From assembly GCA_029379385.1 (NCBI GenBank), contig CM055618.1, forward strand, positions 12,844,134 to 12,908,133: 64,000 bases of DNA, in the 5' to 3' direction. Source of the stretch: Quillaja saponaria. Lineage: Eukaryota > Streptophyta > Magnoliopsida > Fabales > Quillajaceae. This document shows positions 49,301 to 62,058 of this stretch, piece after piece; the first letter of the stretch is position 1; the number at the start of each line of letters is the position of its first letter. The notes beneath the pieces were generated by a model. It saw only the letters and a program-made list of their open reading frames with translations, was not told the origin of the DNA and ran no database searches. A program made the position numbers and the translations under genes.

Positions 49301-52300
49301 AACGAACTGTCACATCCTGTGAGCAGAAAATTGCTGTGCAAATGTGAAATAGCTTATTGATTTTCTATAGCGTAGGTGTTAGAATCACTGCCCTAAACGT
49401 ACTAAAATTTACTGTTTCTAAAGCATTTTATTTAGGTTCTGGGATAATCCAATTTGAAATCCATATTTCAAACTTCAAACCACTTAATATTTCTGTTGGT
49501 TTTAATTAATATTACCAAATAACCACTGAAGATTTTGCTCTGTTGGAATGAGAAAACGTTGATGCCATAAGAAGTGCTCTGATTAGGAATAAAGAAAGAA
49601 AGAAAGCCCTCAAAATCACATTTTAAGTGCAAGTTTTCTTTGGTGATATTGTATTTTGTATACATAAGTGTTCGAGTGAATTTTTACATTTTCTTAATTT
49701 ATGTTTCACATGTAAATTGATGTGATACATTTTTGTGGTCAAATTAAGAACGAGGAAGCAATGTTCAATAATTTTAGTGTTAACCTGATTATTTTAACTC
49801 TTTAATTTGTTCAAAAACAGGTTATCATGACTATAAAACTAAAAACAAGAAATACATTATACGTATCCTTAATTATTAGGGAACTAGGGTCTTTGTTAAT
49901 ATCATTTCGTCATGGCTCATGCATACGATTACAAGATGCTTTTATGGTACGGTGGGAAAAGGACCAAGAACCGTTGGGCCTGCTCTGCTTCTGTGGAACA
50001 GCACATAGGGGTCTACACACGTGGATCGGTACAATCACTGTTCTCCACTCAGAGAAAGAGTATGTGTGTTCAAAGTCTGTAGGGAAAAAAGAGATAAAAA
50101 ACTATAGGGGAAAAACAAATAATATAGTAAGATTCAGGTACAGACAATTCCTCTATGTTAGTAAAGCTGTCTCTCTTCCCCCAATCAATGAAAGAAAATC
50201 TCACACAAAATCAACACCCTGACCTTTCTCTCTCTCGCATGTCATCCTTTGCACAATTACTTTTTTTTTTTTTTTTGCTAATACTTTGAACAGTTACTTA
50301 ACTTCTTACATTACCCCCTCATAAATACTGTTACAAAAAGAGACAAAAATCCCAACCATACCACTAAGTTCTTGGCCTTGAATCACTTTAGCCTCTCATA
50401 TCTCACTTTTTTTAGAGTACTATTCAGTCAGGGACACAGAAAGAAGCCTCAATAAATAATAAATGTGAGCATCAGGCCCCTGCCCTCTGCTTTTCAAAAT
50501 TGCATATATTATGAGTTATTAACATCTGGGAAATCATGGCAAAGTGTGGGAAACCAGCCTTCAGTTTCTATTTGTAGGATTGGATTTGTGATGAGGTCAC
50601 CTCTTTTAAAGCCCTTTGAGGTTCTGACCACTCCATTTCTTTTATTATATATTAGTATGTGTTACTGAACGTAACTCCCCCAACTTTTTGTTATACTTAT
50701 CTAAATGTAGCATCATAAGCCTTTAGATCCACTCCTTGTTTGGATAATTCACAGAAGTCAGTAAAAGAAACAATTCCTGTGTCATATCCCTCAGACTCTT
50801 TAGTATCGTAAAAAGTAATATATAAAAAATTAAATAGTTCTAATGCATTTTACCGTTTTGCATGCTGACCTTTTTTTTTTTTTTTTTCTTTTCTCTGCTA
50901 AAAACATGCTGACTTGCTGAGCAGTGTTACCAACTTGTTACTGTCATTGTTGAATTGACTGTTGTATTTCTAAGTTGAATATCATGTCTATGGATATGGC
51001 ATCAACATCATGACCATGGATCCATGCTTGAGTTATACATTCTTTTGTCTTTCCCCTTTTCTTTTAACAGAGCTGGCTGAGTAATCACTTCTGTCCTTTT
51101 CCTTCTATATGGAAATGGAAGAACTTCAGGTTTAAATCAGACTTATTAGGAGAAATTAACGTTAACTAACTGCAGTAGTCATGGAGGGTTAAGTTCCCTT
51201 CAACTTACAAATGAGAATTCAAGTATCTTTGATGTCCAAGTCTTCTTTCAAAAATATATGTCTAAGTCTTGATTGACGTCTATTCTACAAATTCCCAAGT
51301 GCCTGCTACTTTGGGTAGTATTAATCGCAATTAAGTACTACATTAATCTTCATCTGAAGTTGAAGTTTGTACACTAGTTATTACATGGTCCACACCTGAC
51401 CAGAGCTCATTGACAATGATCCATATCTTTTGAATAACCTTGGCACTCTGTATTTCCATGTTTCTTGTGGGGGTGAGAGATGCATTCATGCCCTGCAGTT
51501 GCAGGTATACGTCCTTCAACATTAAGACGTGGGTCTTCAGTTGGTACATTATCTCTCTCTATGCAGTATTACAGTAGACTATTAAAACGCCTTTTGAGTG
51601 TTCTAGTTTCTAGAGGTAATTTTGACTTATCTAGGACCCTATTGTGCTCCTCCATCACTTACTTTTTGGTTAGATTGGAAATTCAGCTGATACTTGACAA
51701 TTATGATTTACCTCTGCACACTTGCACTGAACTGCATCAATAATTGTATGGTGCAATAAAGACTTCAATTAGCATCACGGTACTCCAAAATCGTTTGCTG
51801 GCTCTTCTCGCAAGACAACCTTTCGTGGTACTTGCATGAAACTTATGGAATATACATCTTTTTGGCCTAAGCAATCATATTTTATTACATATAAAATTTG
51901 GGATTGCTCTAAGAACAGTGGCAGCAAAATATGTTCATGCTTTAAGAACTTTTTCATCAACGTCTTAAAAGGTCCTGAGGTTAGTTCAATGGTGTTTCAG
52001 AATCACATGGTAGGGAATCTGTTCATGCTTTGTTTACTGCCTTAATTAGGAGAAGTTTAACTGACCTCGTTTTCATATCCAACAGACAAAAAGAAAATTA
52101 AGCTCTCACTCTCTGGAAGGGTGGTTTAGCATTTGCAAACACAATTTACTGGTTAGATTTTGTCTTGTTCTTTGAAGCTAAGGAGGGTGACTGTGGGGTT
52201 TTGGCTTTTTGCTAGCAGCTGAGGATTGCCTTGCTTTCTAGTTTCTATATACTGCCAAGGGAACAGCCCCAACAGAATCTTATGGAATCAGCCCTACTGT

Positions 52301-53999
52301 TAATATGGTGGGTCATTCAATACCTTTCTTTCTGACCTCTTCTTATTCATGCATTTCTGGCTGCTTTATTTGATTAAGGCGACCATCTCACATTTTATAT
52401 GGGTCATTCCAAAAGCATGTTGTTTCATTTGTGTTCAATATAACAGATTCAAGCACATGCATGATCTTGGAGTGTTTGTGGTATGCCATGATCCATACTT
52501 TACATGAAACCTCTCTCTCAGCACCTGATATGAATACACAAAACATAAACAAACACACAACGCTCCCAACTACTCCTTTCAACAATTTTTGCTTCTTAGT
52601 ATGGAAATTTCACTACATTTCCATTTGAGGTTTCAGATAATGTGACAAGCTCTTTTAGACTATATTAACATGGTTCCTTAAGCTCTATATTGACTATAAT
52701 ACAGAAGAAGTTGCTTCTAAATATTGATCATTACTTATATGGTTTGAGCTAGTCTTTGCTTTTGCAAAACACTGTTTGTTAATAAAATTGCTCTTTGTTC
52801 AAAAAAAAATTGAAATTAATTAACTTGTCGTCATGTGTTTAAGATGTGGGAAATTAAGTATGGTACAAATAAAAAAAATACTTCGCAAATTACACGACTA
52901 CTTATACATATTTAGCTAACCAATAGTAAACAACTCTTTTTTATATGAATCAGCTGAAGGAGGTTGTGTGGAAGCAGTCCTTGCAGGGTACAAGCTAATA
53001 TTGACCCTATGTTTAGTACATAATCAGAGTATAAGCTGATGAGCCCAAAACAATATAACAATCCTGAGTCCTTTTCTAGTGAATTGAAGACGGTGACAAA
53101 CTTAGAACAAATAACAACCTCTAATCTCTATGGTTTTGTTTTGTATCAAAATCCAATGACATGTGATGGCTCAGACGATTTTTTTGTTAAGACAGAAATA
53201 CAGTTGCATGCCCACTTTTTAAGTTTTCTGGCATGTGAGCTCACGCTCTTTAGCTAGGGCATGGATCCAACGTCAAGACTCTAGACTCCAAATGCGAGGA
53301 CAAGTGACCTTTGGATAATACAGGCATCCAAAGTAACACACAAGTAATCAGCCACAAAAATGCTACTCTGTGGGCCAATGCAGGCCATGACTCCCACTAG
53401 GTGCAAACAATGGGACACAGTACTGGGGCTGTAGATAATGGAAACAAGTGAATCACACTTTTGATTTGGATAAAAGTTAAGGAAGATTATAAATTATTTG
53501 AATGATTGGACCAATATATTCTCTACGCCTTCTGAGAATTTGGACACCAAGTGATACATTGTCTTTGTCTGAGAATATAACATATGGTCCTCTGGCTTCT
53601 CTGAAATTAGGAAAGTTTTCACTTCACCTCTCCCCCAAAGGATCAAAGTTTTTTGTCTGAGAATATAACATTGTCCTAACTCATAGCTAATCTGTCTAAT
53701 CATCCTTGGTTTGAGTATGCTTTCTTTATATGCATAATTTTCTCATTGAGCTAATCTAGGTTTCTGACTTTTCCTTTCTTCCTGAATGTGGCAAGTATGT
53801 CTTGCCAACAAAATTTGAAATAATTGTAGCAAATTTCCTTCCTTTTAGATACTGTTTAGCCCAATTCATTCCAAGTCCATTTTCTGTAGATGGGAATAAT
53901 TGCTCTGGTAGATGGCAGCTTATCTTTTGTTAAGCTGAATTTGAGCTTTAACATAATGGGATGTGGATCATCTCCTCTCAAAAATATACTTAACTCAAT
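46340..53999. other. 7.6 kb intergenic region without supported genes
   Basis: The mTERF 3' UTR fills the first few hundred bases. Beyond that the open frames are short and unsupported; the longest (49827-50222, + strand, 131 aa) has no recognised motif. Poly-T runs lie near 50263-50277 and 50873-50887. A tandem duplication at 46.9-47.3 kb is listed separately. Confidence 0.5.
46937..47330. repeat. Tandem duplication, period about 214 bp
   Basis: Copies at about 46937-47115 and 47151-47330 share 'gaccatctgaaaa', 'cttgtaatt-ttggtgctt', 'gaattccttttag/gggattcccttt', 'agaaattattgagatga' and 'agatgtttattctt'. Diverged and non-coding. Confidence 0.65.
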
Positions 54000-56580
54000 T
54001 CAACTAAGTCTTAAAACTCAAAATAGTTAGGGTCGACTATGTGAATCCTTTTCCTCAATTTGTATTAATCCAAAGCATCATTTTCAGTAATGCCCATATC
54101 CTTCTCAATAATTGTCCCCATGTAAGTTTCGGTCTCCCTCTACCACGTTTAATACATATCACTTGCACCAGGTCACATTTCTTAACTACGACGTCTATTG
54201 GTTGACATTGAATATGTCCAAACCAACGTAGGCAATTCTCCCTCATTTTCTCCTTGATAATCGCTACCTCCACCTTCTTACAAATCTCTTTATTTAGTAT
54301 TCTATCATTTCTTGTATGTCCGGTCATCCATCTTAGCATTCTCATTTCGGCTACTCCTATCTTATGTAAGTGTTGTTTCTTAACTGCCTAATATTTAGTA
54401 CCATACAACATAACCGATCTCACTGCCGTCTTATAAAATTTTTCTTTTAATCTATTCAGGATTTTAGGATCACATAAAACACCTGAAACACTTTGCCACT
54501 TCACCTACCTTGTCTTGATCATATGGTTCACATCATGCTCAATTGCAACATCTTTTTGTATAAATGAACCTAAATACTTAAACACATCTTTTGTAGGGAT
54601 TGTTTGACCGTACAAAGTTATTTTAGTCCGGCCTCCTCTAGTGTCACTGAAATCGCACTCCAGATACTTAATTTTTGTCATACCCAACCTAAAACCTTTA
54701 GATCCTAACGCGTTCCTCCATAATTCTAGTTTGGAATTTAAACATTCTCTAGTTTTGTCGACAAATAGCATGCACTACGAAGCCCTATCCTGGTTAGCAT
54801 AAGTAAGTTCATCCATGACTAAAGCAAATAGGTAGAGGCTTAAGGATGAACTTTGGTGAATACCCATCATGATTGGGAACTCTCTAGTCATAACATCAAC
54901 GGTTTGCATCCTAGTCATTACTCTCTCTTACATATCTTTAATAACTTCTATATATTTAGTTGGGACATTTTTCTTCTAGAGAACCCACTATAAAATTTGC
55001 CTCCGTACCCTATCGTACGCTCTTTCTAAATCAATAAAGGCCACGTGAAGATAATTTTTCTTTTCTCTACATTTCTTTATTAATCTCCTAAGTAAGAAAT
55101 AGACTTTATTGTAGATCTTCCCAGCATAAAACTAAATTGATTCTCCAAAACTAGAATCTCATTTTTAAGCTTACACTCAATCACTCTTTTCCATAATTTC
55201 ATTATATGACTTATAAGTTTTATTCCTTGATAGTTCGTGCAACTTTGAATGTCTCCTTTATTCTTATAAATTGGAATCAATGTACTGTTTCTCTATTCAT
55301 TGGGCATTTTCTTAGTCACTAAAATCATGTTTAAAAGATTTATGAGCCAAGTTATGCCAATATCTCCTAGGCATCTCCAAACTTCTATAGGGATATCATC
55401 CGAACTTATTGCCGTACCATTCTTCACTTTATGCATAGCTTCTTTAACCTTCTGTGCTTTAATCTGACGAACAAATCTACAGTTTGTATCATCGAAGGCG
55501 TCATCTAATTCCCCTCCATCAACCTTTGAATCTCCATTAAATAAGGTATTAAAATAAGTTCGTCATCTCTTATTAATCTTGTCTTTCTTAACTACAATCT
55601 TGTCCCCCTCATCCTTAATGCACTTAATACGATTTAAGTCTCTAGTTCGTCTTTCATTTTGTTTGACAATCCTATAAATATCTTCCTCTCCATCTTTTGT
55701 CTTTAACTTTTGGTATTCTTGATAAGCCTTGCTTCTAGTTTTCCTAACCACTTTCGTAGCATCTTTTCTAGCTTGTCTAAAATATTTGTAATTATTCTCA
55801 TTTCTACATTCATGTAATCTTTTATAACATTCTTTTTTAACTTTAATAACTTGTTGAACTTCGTCATTCCACCACCATGTCTTCTTAGTTGGTGGTCCAC
55901 GTCCTCTACTTTCTCTTAACACCTCTCTAGCCATATTCCTAATACAACTCGCCATCTCATCCTAATTTCACTAATGATATTGAAGGCTTCCTCGTTGATC
56001 ATCAATTTCACTAAAATTATTCTATCACATTTTCTCTTCACTTTTACAACCTCGTCATTTAAATCCTATCTACAATAAGCGCAACTCCATTCCTATTTAT
56101 ATTTTTACTAGTATACCACATCTTGAATCCACTTCTCTCTATCTTTGTAACCTTTTTCTCCTACCCATTTAGTTTCTTGCAAGTAAGTAATACGAATCAT
56201 CCTTCTACTTATAGTATCTATAAGCTCTCTCAAATTACCAATAAGAGTCCCTATGTTCTAAGTAGCTATGCGAATCTTTTCATTGACTAGCTTCTTTACC
56301 AACATCCGCCCTCGATGCCAGAACCCTTACTCATTTTGCATTTGCACCACATCTGGGTACCGATGTGGCATGCCACTAAGGATGTAATAACCTCACTTCT
56401 CACTACACCCGGGGTCTTATGCAGTGCGTCGCTAAGAGCATTACGCCTTAACGAATAATCGGTAAGATTCATCTTCATGGAATTTGACTAGTTTTATGCT
56501 GACTGTCAACCTATCACAACTCTTCTCCTTTACCAAGACTTGGAACCGGTAGAGTAAACTCTGGCGGAGTTCCTCTGAAA
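54000..56580 (-). mobile_element. L1-type LINE retrotransposon, defective copy A
   Basis: On the minus strand the order is: 5' leader (about 56580-56490, with 'aaactctggcgga' on the plus strand), a short MKMNLTDYS frame at 56478-56296, the start of the endonuclease domain (RIAT-NIGTL), a linker with WWWNDEVQQVIKVKKECYKRL (55955-55563), reverse-transcriptase fingers (YKNKGDIQSCTNYQGIKL, 55280-55080), RT motif A as FIDLERAYDRV (about 55040), then motif C. Motif C (normally MLFADDIVLVD) reads MLF-VDKT at about 54750-54770, an in-frame loss of six residues that removes both catalytic Asp. The C-terminal MLRWMTGHTRND and RWFGHIQ blocks end near 54055, followed by a 3' tail to about 54000. The middle of the endonuclease domain is deleted. 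Many stops and frameshifts. Old, inactive copy. Confidence 0.85.
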
Positions 56581-56935
56581 AATATATTTTATTATAAATA
56601 AAAAATTGTTACTTGAATACGGAGCAAATCCTTTTCATGTTTTATAAGAACAGGGTAGGATCCAAATCCGACATAACGAGAGGTTCCAACAGTAAGCATC
56701 TAATTGTTTTTAGCATTAGTATAATTAAGGCTAGATATGAACCAACAACATCAAAAATTCCTCTTGTGAGATAATTAGTGTGTCGATCAGAGGGATTTAG
56801 CATCTGCAAATTGTGTTTCATATGGCTGTCACAATCTAGGCACATACTTGCTAGCAATTTGATCTTTAATGGAACAATTGTGATATAACTTACATGCATG
56901 CAAACCTCTCACTTCAAACATTTTGCAAATTTAGT
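56581..56935. other. Spacer between the two divergent LINEs
   Basis: About 355 bp of AT-rich DNA with no gene. It separates the 5' ends of two LINE copies that point away from each other. Confidence 0.55.
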
Positions 56936-59520
56936 GAAATTAACGATAGATAAGGAGACCTTCAATTTTATTAGTGCCTACACCCCATAAATAGGATTGG
57001 AAGAAGCTACGAAGAAGGCATTTTAGGATGACTTAGATGAGATAGTTCAAATAGTACCGTTAGGAGAGAAACTTTTTATTAAAGGAGATTTGAACGACCA
57101 TGTAGGAAGTACTGACGAGGGTTTTAAGAGAGTATATGAGGGTTATGGTTATGGAGATAGGAATCCTTAGAGAGTCAATTTTAGATTTTGCGATTGAGTA
57201 TAACTTGATTTTAGCCAACACATTCTTTAAGAAACGAGAGCAGCACAAGAGCCAAATAGATTTTGTTATGACTAGGAAGGTTGATAGAGTGTTGTGTAAG
57301 GATTGTAAGGTTATACCCTGCAAGTGTTTAGTGTCTCAACACAAACTTTTAGTTGTGGATGTTGGTGTTAAGCGTTGGAAAAAAAAGTATAAAAATAATA
57401 GATGTAGTAGGACTAGATGGTGGAATTTGAATGGAGGGAAGATAGTTATTTTTAAAGATAAGATATTACATGGTGACCTATAGATTGTGGAAGGTGAGTC
57501 TAATATGATTTGGGATGAGATGGCTAGTCATATTGGGAATACGACTAGAAAGGTGTTAGGAGAAAGTAGAGGACGTGTACCACTAACTAAGGAGACATGG
57601 TGATGGAATGAACAAGTTCAACAAGTTATTAAAGTTAAAAAAGAATGTTATAAAATATTACACGAGTGTAGAAAAAAGGATAATTAGAAATGTTTTGGAC
57701 AAGCTAGAAAATATGCTAAGAAAGCGGTTAGAAAAGCTATTGGCAAGACTTGTGAAGGACTTTACCAAAAGTTAGAGACAGAATGGAGAGAAGGATATTT
57801 ATAGGATTGCCAAACAAAGAAAAAGACGAACTAGAGAGTTAAAACGTATTAAGTGCATTAAGGATGATGGGGACATGATTTTAGTTAAGCTTCGCAAGAT
57901 TAATGAGAGATGGCAACTTATTTTGATACCTTATTTAATGGAGATTTAAGGGTTAATGTTGGAAAACTAGATGACACATTCGATAATATGAATCTTAGAT
58001 TTGTTTGTTGGATTAGAGCACATGAGTTTAAAGAAGCTAGTTATAAGATGAAGAATGGTAAGACAATAGGTCTAAATAATATATATATAGAAGTTTGGAG
58101 ATATCTAAAAGTTATAGGAGTAGCTTGGCTCACAAATCTTTTTAACAAGATTTTAGTAACCAAGAAAATGCTCAATGAATGGAGGAAGAGTACGTTGATC
58201 CTTATTTATAAGAATAAATGAGACATTCAAAGTTTTACGAATTATCAAGGAATAAAACTTATAAGTCATACAATGAAGCTGTGGGAAAAAGTGATTTAGC
58301 GCAGGCTTAGGAGTGAGACTTTAGTTTCTGAGAATCAATTTGGCTTTATGCCAGGAAGATATATAATGGAGACTATTTTTTTTACTTATGAGAGATTAAT
58401 GGAGAAATATAGAGAAAAGAAAAAGGATTTTCACATGACCTTTATTAATCTAGAAATAGCGTATAATAAGGTGCCAAGACAAGTTTTGTGATGAGTTATA
58501 TAGAAGAAGAAATCCCAACTAAATATGTAGAAGTTATTAAAGATATGTATGAGGGAGTAATGTCTATGATACGAATTGTTGATGGTATGACTGGAGAATT
58601 CTTGATCATAATAGGTGTTCACCAAGATTCATCCTTAAGTCCTTACCTATTTGCTTTAGTCATGGATGAACTTCCTTATACTATCTAGGATAGGGCTCCA
58701 AGGCACATGTTGTTTGCGACAATATCGTGTTGGTAGACAAAACTAAAAAAGATTCAAATTCCAAACTAGAATTGTGGAGGAACGCGTTAGAATCTAAAAG
58801 TCTTAGGTTAAGTCAGACAAAAATCGAGAATTTAGAGTATGATTTCAGTGACACTAGAGGATGCCTAACTGAAATAACTTTTGATGGTTAGACAATCCTT
58901 ACAAATGATGTGTTTAAGTATTTAGGTTCATTTATACAAAAAGATGGCACAACTATACATGATGTGAACCATAGGATCAAGGCAGGGTGGGTGAAGTGTC
59001 AATGCTTCGTGTATTTTATGTGATCCTAAAATCCTAAATAGGTTGATAAGAAAATTTTATAAGCCGACAGTGAAACTAGCTATGCTATATGATACTAAAT
59101 GTTGGACAATTAAGAAACTACACTCAAATAAAATAGAAGTAGCCCAAATAAGAGTGCTAAGATGGACGATCGGACATACAAGAAAGAATAGAATACGAAA
59201 TGAGGAGATTCGTAATAAGGTGAAGGTAGCACCTATCGAGGAGAAAATGAGGGAGAATCACATACATTAGTTTGGACATATCCAATGTCGGCCAATGGGC
59301 GCCGTAGTTAAGAAAGGTGATTAGGTATAGGTAATAAGTATTAGACGTGATAGAGGGAGACCGAAATTTACATGAGGACTAGTTGTTGAGAATGACATGA
59401 TTGTTCTAGATATTACTGAAAATGATATTTTAGATCGATATAAATAAAAAATAATAATTCATATAGCCAACTTCAATTAATTTAAATTTTAAGAATTAAT
59501 TGAATTGGGTTGAGTAATTG
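56936..59520 (+). mobile_element. L1-type LINE retrotransposon, defective copy B
   Basis: Begins inside the endonuclease domain (EKLFIKGDLNDHVGSTDEGF, then ILDFAIEYNLILANTFF, QIDFVMTRK and PCKCLVSQHKLLVVDV at 57136-57483), so it is 5'-truncated. The linker and RT follow (WRYLKVIGVAWLTNLFNKIL, 57910-58221; [24 protein letters not shown]). RT motif A reads [11 protein letters not shown] near 58440, with the catalytic Asp changed to Asn. The FADD box near 58713 has lost a base. GVHQDSSLSPYLFALVMDEL is kept (58615-58675). The C-terminal MLRW-like block (VLRWTIGHTRKNRI) lies at 59150, and an AT-rich tail ends near 59520. The nucleotide match to copy A over the RT C-terminal part is high by eye, but each copy has its own lesions. 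Confidence 0.85.
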
Positions 59521-61669
59521 AAATATTATACTCACCAATATTTAATTTTATCATCATTTGTTTGTTGGAGTCTATGTCAAAATAGTTCTATGAACAGTGT
59601 GGAAATACTAAAATATAAGCAGGAATTTTGTTTCGCAGGTTCCCAATGTGATTTTCTAAGAAATCTCAATGACCTTGCAAGCCTGTTCACATGAATATAT
59701 ATGGCTATATGCACCTTACTATTATTGGCATAAACCAGTATTGATACAGTCACAATTAACATCTCAGTGAGGGAAAAAATAGTGATTTAGTAGCAACAGA
59801 GAAGAGTCCCGTCTTTGGTTAGGACCCCATGGTCACAGAGAGTAGTAGAGTTGCAACCTACCCCGGTTTTGGTGGGTCTATGTCCCTTCAAAAGGACACC
59901 CTTTTTTGTGGTTTCTTAAATAGATGGGGCTCGTTTAGTTGGGCTCTTTCCCATATAAAATCATGGATTTTCAATGTTTTTGACCAATAGCTTTTCAGTT
60001 CTTCACAGAACAGAACAGATCAGATGGTACATTGCTGTTACACTGTGAGTCTGTGACACAAATTAAATGAATGAAACGTCTGCAATTGGGTTTTCAAGAT
60101 TGAAAACTGAAAATAAATTTAAAAGGTTATTCCCCTTTTCTTTTGGTTATGAAAGAATTCAAACATGCTCAATTTCATTTTACTGTTTTTGTTTTGTTGT
60201 GATTTCCTTTATAATGTCTACCTCTCTTCCCTATTAAGTGCTTGCTTTTGTGGTCAGACTCATTTATATTGCATTTAACTTGGAAGATTGAGTGTTAAGA
60301 GGCAGTGGGATCTGCAATAAGATTTTGTGTTTAAGTTTCTTAGATGGCATTGGGTTTGCAGGATTCAGGATGCTCTTCTGTTGATTCATGCTTACGATGT
60401 TGTAAACTCATAAATTGAATGTGTAAGAATACACCATTAGCAGAAGTAAACAGGATGTCCCATTTGGTTCATTGGCTATATTATGATAACTTGAGTTCTT
60501 TTCCACAATTGTTTTTCCATTAAACCATACACTTGGTAAGCCCTAGGCTAAAAGTTAGGTATTGGGAGAAAGATGCCTGTCTCTTTATAAATCTACGTTA
60601 AGTTAAGTAGTCCTTTTTACCCGGGTTGGTTCTGATTTTATTGTTAAAGATTAGAGTATAACTCAACACTAAAAACTATCTATTGAGAGAATGATACTCA
60701 TTTTTTTTATAAATCTACATTAAGTTGTTCATAAAGCAAAGTGAGATTATTGCACATACAACCAATAGTCATAACACTAATAAATCCAAATCTTTTTTGA
60801 CATTAAAGAAAATGCTCTCAATAGAAGTAAACACAATAATCATACTACAATTGATAATTTTAATTTTGTGCTTGTATATATATATATGTTTCCCACATTT
60901 TGTATGGTGATTGATTCTCATAAAAATCCAGAATTTCAAAGATCATAATTGAAATGCTAAATGCGGAAAATGGAAATTAGATTCAAATGTTAGGGTTCTT
61001 GAAACTACTACACCTTCAAAGATTGCACAGTTTGTGAACAAAATCTTTTGTATGCATCAAGTCATCAAAAAGATTCTCATACTAATTTTTTCTTTCAAGT
61101 GAATTTGTGCACGAAGGTACAGAATTTGCATAGCTAACATCACTCTCTTAAGAATTAAGTTGTAGTATTTGGAAAGACACCGATAGGGACAGAGGAAGCA
61201 GGTGTAGATGTGGGACTTTGAGCAACATTAATTTAATGGCCTTTTTGGACTGTTACAATTAGTTGCAAGAGAAGGGACATGAATCAAGTAATTGACTTCT
61301 TCACCAAAGGGTTTGGTTGTTGGGTCAACTTCAGGTGGTTAACTGAAACCCAGGTTAAACCCTCTCCTTCCATTAAAGTTAAAAAGAAGTAGAAACTGAT
61401 GGTAATATTGAGGGTGAGCTAGCTAAATAATAAGGTCATTTACTCTATGTTTGATAGGGGCTAGCTGGTGTACCAAAATTCAAAACCCTCACTTTCCTCT
61501 ACTATGAAAAGAAAGATGTCTAGCCCTGCACAAACCTTAGTAGGCACACATCACATTTACAGTCTTTCTTGTCAATTTAGAGAGAGACAGCCCAAGGCCC
61601 TCCAAACCCCATGACCGTGAATGAATAGAGAGAGAAGAGAGGTCTTGGAAAATTGAGAGCCCTTCAGTT
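59521..61669. other. Intergenic region upstream of the MYB gene
   Basis: No supported gene. A short duplicated block ('tttataaatctac-ttaagtt' preceded by 'gagaaagatg/gagagaatga') occurs at about 60569-60607 and 60685-60727. A short TA run lies at 60877-60888. The last kilobase is presumably MYB promoter. Confidence 0.5.
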
Positions 61670-61681
61670 TCACACGTGTGA
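61670..61681 (+). promoter_or_regulatory. Palindromic G-box/ABRE in MYB promoter
   Basis: TCACACGTGTGA is a perfect 12-bp palindrome with an ACGTG core, about 375 bp upstream of the MYB ATG. Such cores bind bZIP and bHLH factors. Function is inferred. Confidence 0.45.
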
Positions 61682-61994
61682 GTATGGGTGTGATTTGTTA
61701 AATAATGATATTAATAACACAAAATGATTAAAAAGAAAGTCAGGTTCAGTCAGGCTGGTAAACTACTTCAAAGCTCTCTCTCTTTCCATAGATTCAGTGG
61801 ATGAGAGTGTGAGAGAGAATCCGTGTAGGTTTCTGTTAAAGGCTTAAAGCACTTTTGCTGTTTTTTGCTGTTTCAGTTTTTAACTTCCTGCACTGAAAAC
61901 TCCTCTCTTCTTCTTCACTGTCTGTCAAACTTTGCTTCCTCATTTTAGTTCCCCCCAACACACACACACCCATAAACAATATAGTATTTTTGCA

Positions 61995-62058
61995 ATGAGG
62001 ATGACTTTGTAACAGTTCCATAACATCAGCATTTGTCAGATAGAAAATGAAGGCATGA
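61995..62058 (+). promoter_or_regulatory. Two short uORFs in the MYB leader
   Basis: uORF 1 (61995-62012) encodes five residues. uORF 2 (62047-62058) reads ATG AAG GCA TGA and its stop overlaps the main ATG (62055-62057) as ATGA, the same geometry as in the mTERF gene. Both would reduce or tune MYB translation if inside the transcript. Confidence 0.55.

Noticed and set aside
49827..50222. 131-codon plus-strand open frame
   Set aside because: No recognised domain, no splice context, flanked by AT-rich non-coding DNA. I cannot support it as a gene.
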